Positions 12,162 to 12,418 of a DNA stretch of 12,418 bases are shown piece after piece; the first letter of the stretch is position 1; each line of letters begins with the position of its first letter. Under the pieces are notes generated by a model. That model did not search any database. It was not told the DNA's origin and saw nothing but the letters and a program-made list of their open reading frames with translations. Position numbers and translations under genes: made by a program. Where the stretch lies: NCBI GenBank assembly GCA_009780285.1, contig WRAL01000015.1, positions 1-12,418 on the forward strand, written 5' to 3'. The DNA is from Treponema sp. (GTDB lineage: Bacteria > Spirochaetota > Spirochaetia > Treponematales > Breznakiellaceae).

Positions 12162-12418
12162 TTAGAATCTGAACCTAAAGGCCAGGGGAAGCGTCCAGAC
12201 CATAGGCGCCTTGCCGCTTTTGTGAACGTAATTCCCGTAAAACTGAAGGCCGGCCGAAAAGGCCATTCCCTGCAGGTTGAAGCTGGCGTAAGGATTGGCG
12301 GCCCAGTGAACGAGCGTCTTTACGTCTTCCGAATAAGCTATGTCCATCGCCAGGCCGCCGTAGAGCGCGACCACGGCCCCGGGAGCGATCGCGTAATAGG
12401 GAGCCACGTCCGCCGAAA
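12162..12418 (-). CDS. C-terminal part of a probable outer-membrane beta-barrel protein, cut by the window edge
   Basis: About 85 codons are open from the right edge to a TAA at 12162, so the 5' part lies outside the window. The visible part has alternating aromatic and small residues, such as APYYAIAPGAVVALYGGLAM, ASFNLQGMAFSAGLQFYGNY and a final WTLPLAFRFRF. A C-terminal Phe after alternating residues is the usual signal for insertion of barrels into the outer membrane. The family cannot be named from this piece. A GTG at 12405-12407 is an internal codon rather than the likely start, because the frame stays open beyond it without a ribosome site. It lies in the same direction as the lipoprotein operon, which has its own promoter 17 bases after this stop. 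Confidence 0.68.
   Translation of the reverse strand, partial: SADVAPYYAIAPGAVVALYGGLAMDIAYSEDVKTLVHWAANPYASFNLQGMAFSAGLQFYGNYVHKSGKAPMVWTLPLAFRFRF

Overview
The window looks like chromosomal DNA of a GC-rich spirochaete close to Treponema. The evidence is an archaeal/eukaryotic-type phenylalanyl-tRNA synthetase (pheS and pheT), which is characteristic of Treponema and Borrelia, a small outer-membrane barrel of the spirochaetal DUF3996 type, a run of lipoproteins with relaxed spirochaetal lipoboxes and LPP20-like domains, and a divergent RnfC. The species assignment is inference. No phage, transposase, CRISPR array, tRNA or rRNA was seen, and no gap between genes exceeds about 210 bases.

Left block, minus strand (1-4266). 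Reading from 4266 downward there is an exported protein of unknown function, an endonuclease IV-like TIM barrel overlapping it by three bases, a Rho-independent terminator, ssb, a strong hairpin without a U-tract, a divergent PAP2 (DUF212) membrane protein with its own promoter, and the N-terminal 378 residues of rnfC, which runs off the left edge at its first iron-sulfur motif.

Middle block, plus strand (4330-8509). pheS and pheT form an overlapping pair transcribed away from the left block from a 63-base divergent spacer. pheT carries a 17-residue Pro/Gly-rich in-frame insert encoded by nested palindromes, including a C9G8 run. After a 210-base spacer with a degenerate REP-like element comes a DUF3996-type outer-membrane protein with its own promoter, a consensus ribosome binding site and a textbook terminator.

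Right block, minus strand (8527-12418). From the right edge there is the C-terminal end of an outer-membrane barrel-like protein, then a promoter with a perfect TATAAT box driving three successive LPP20-like lipoproteins and, one base after the third, tsaD (tRNA t6A synthesis). 

The points most worth a second look are the palindromic insert in pheT, the endonuclease IV-like protein that keeps eight of nine metal ligands but has Gln in place of the last Glu, the RnfC without its usual FMN/NADH-site motifs, and a set of promoters whose -10 boxes sit about five bases before the start codon, predicting leaderless transcripts.
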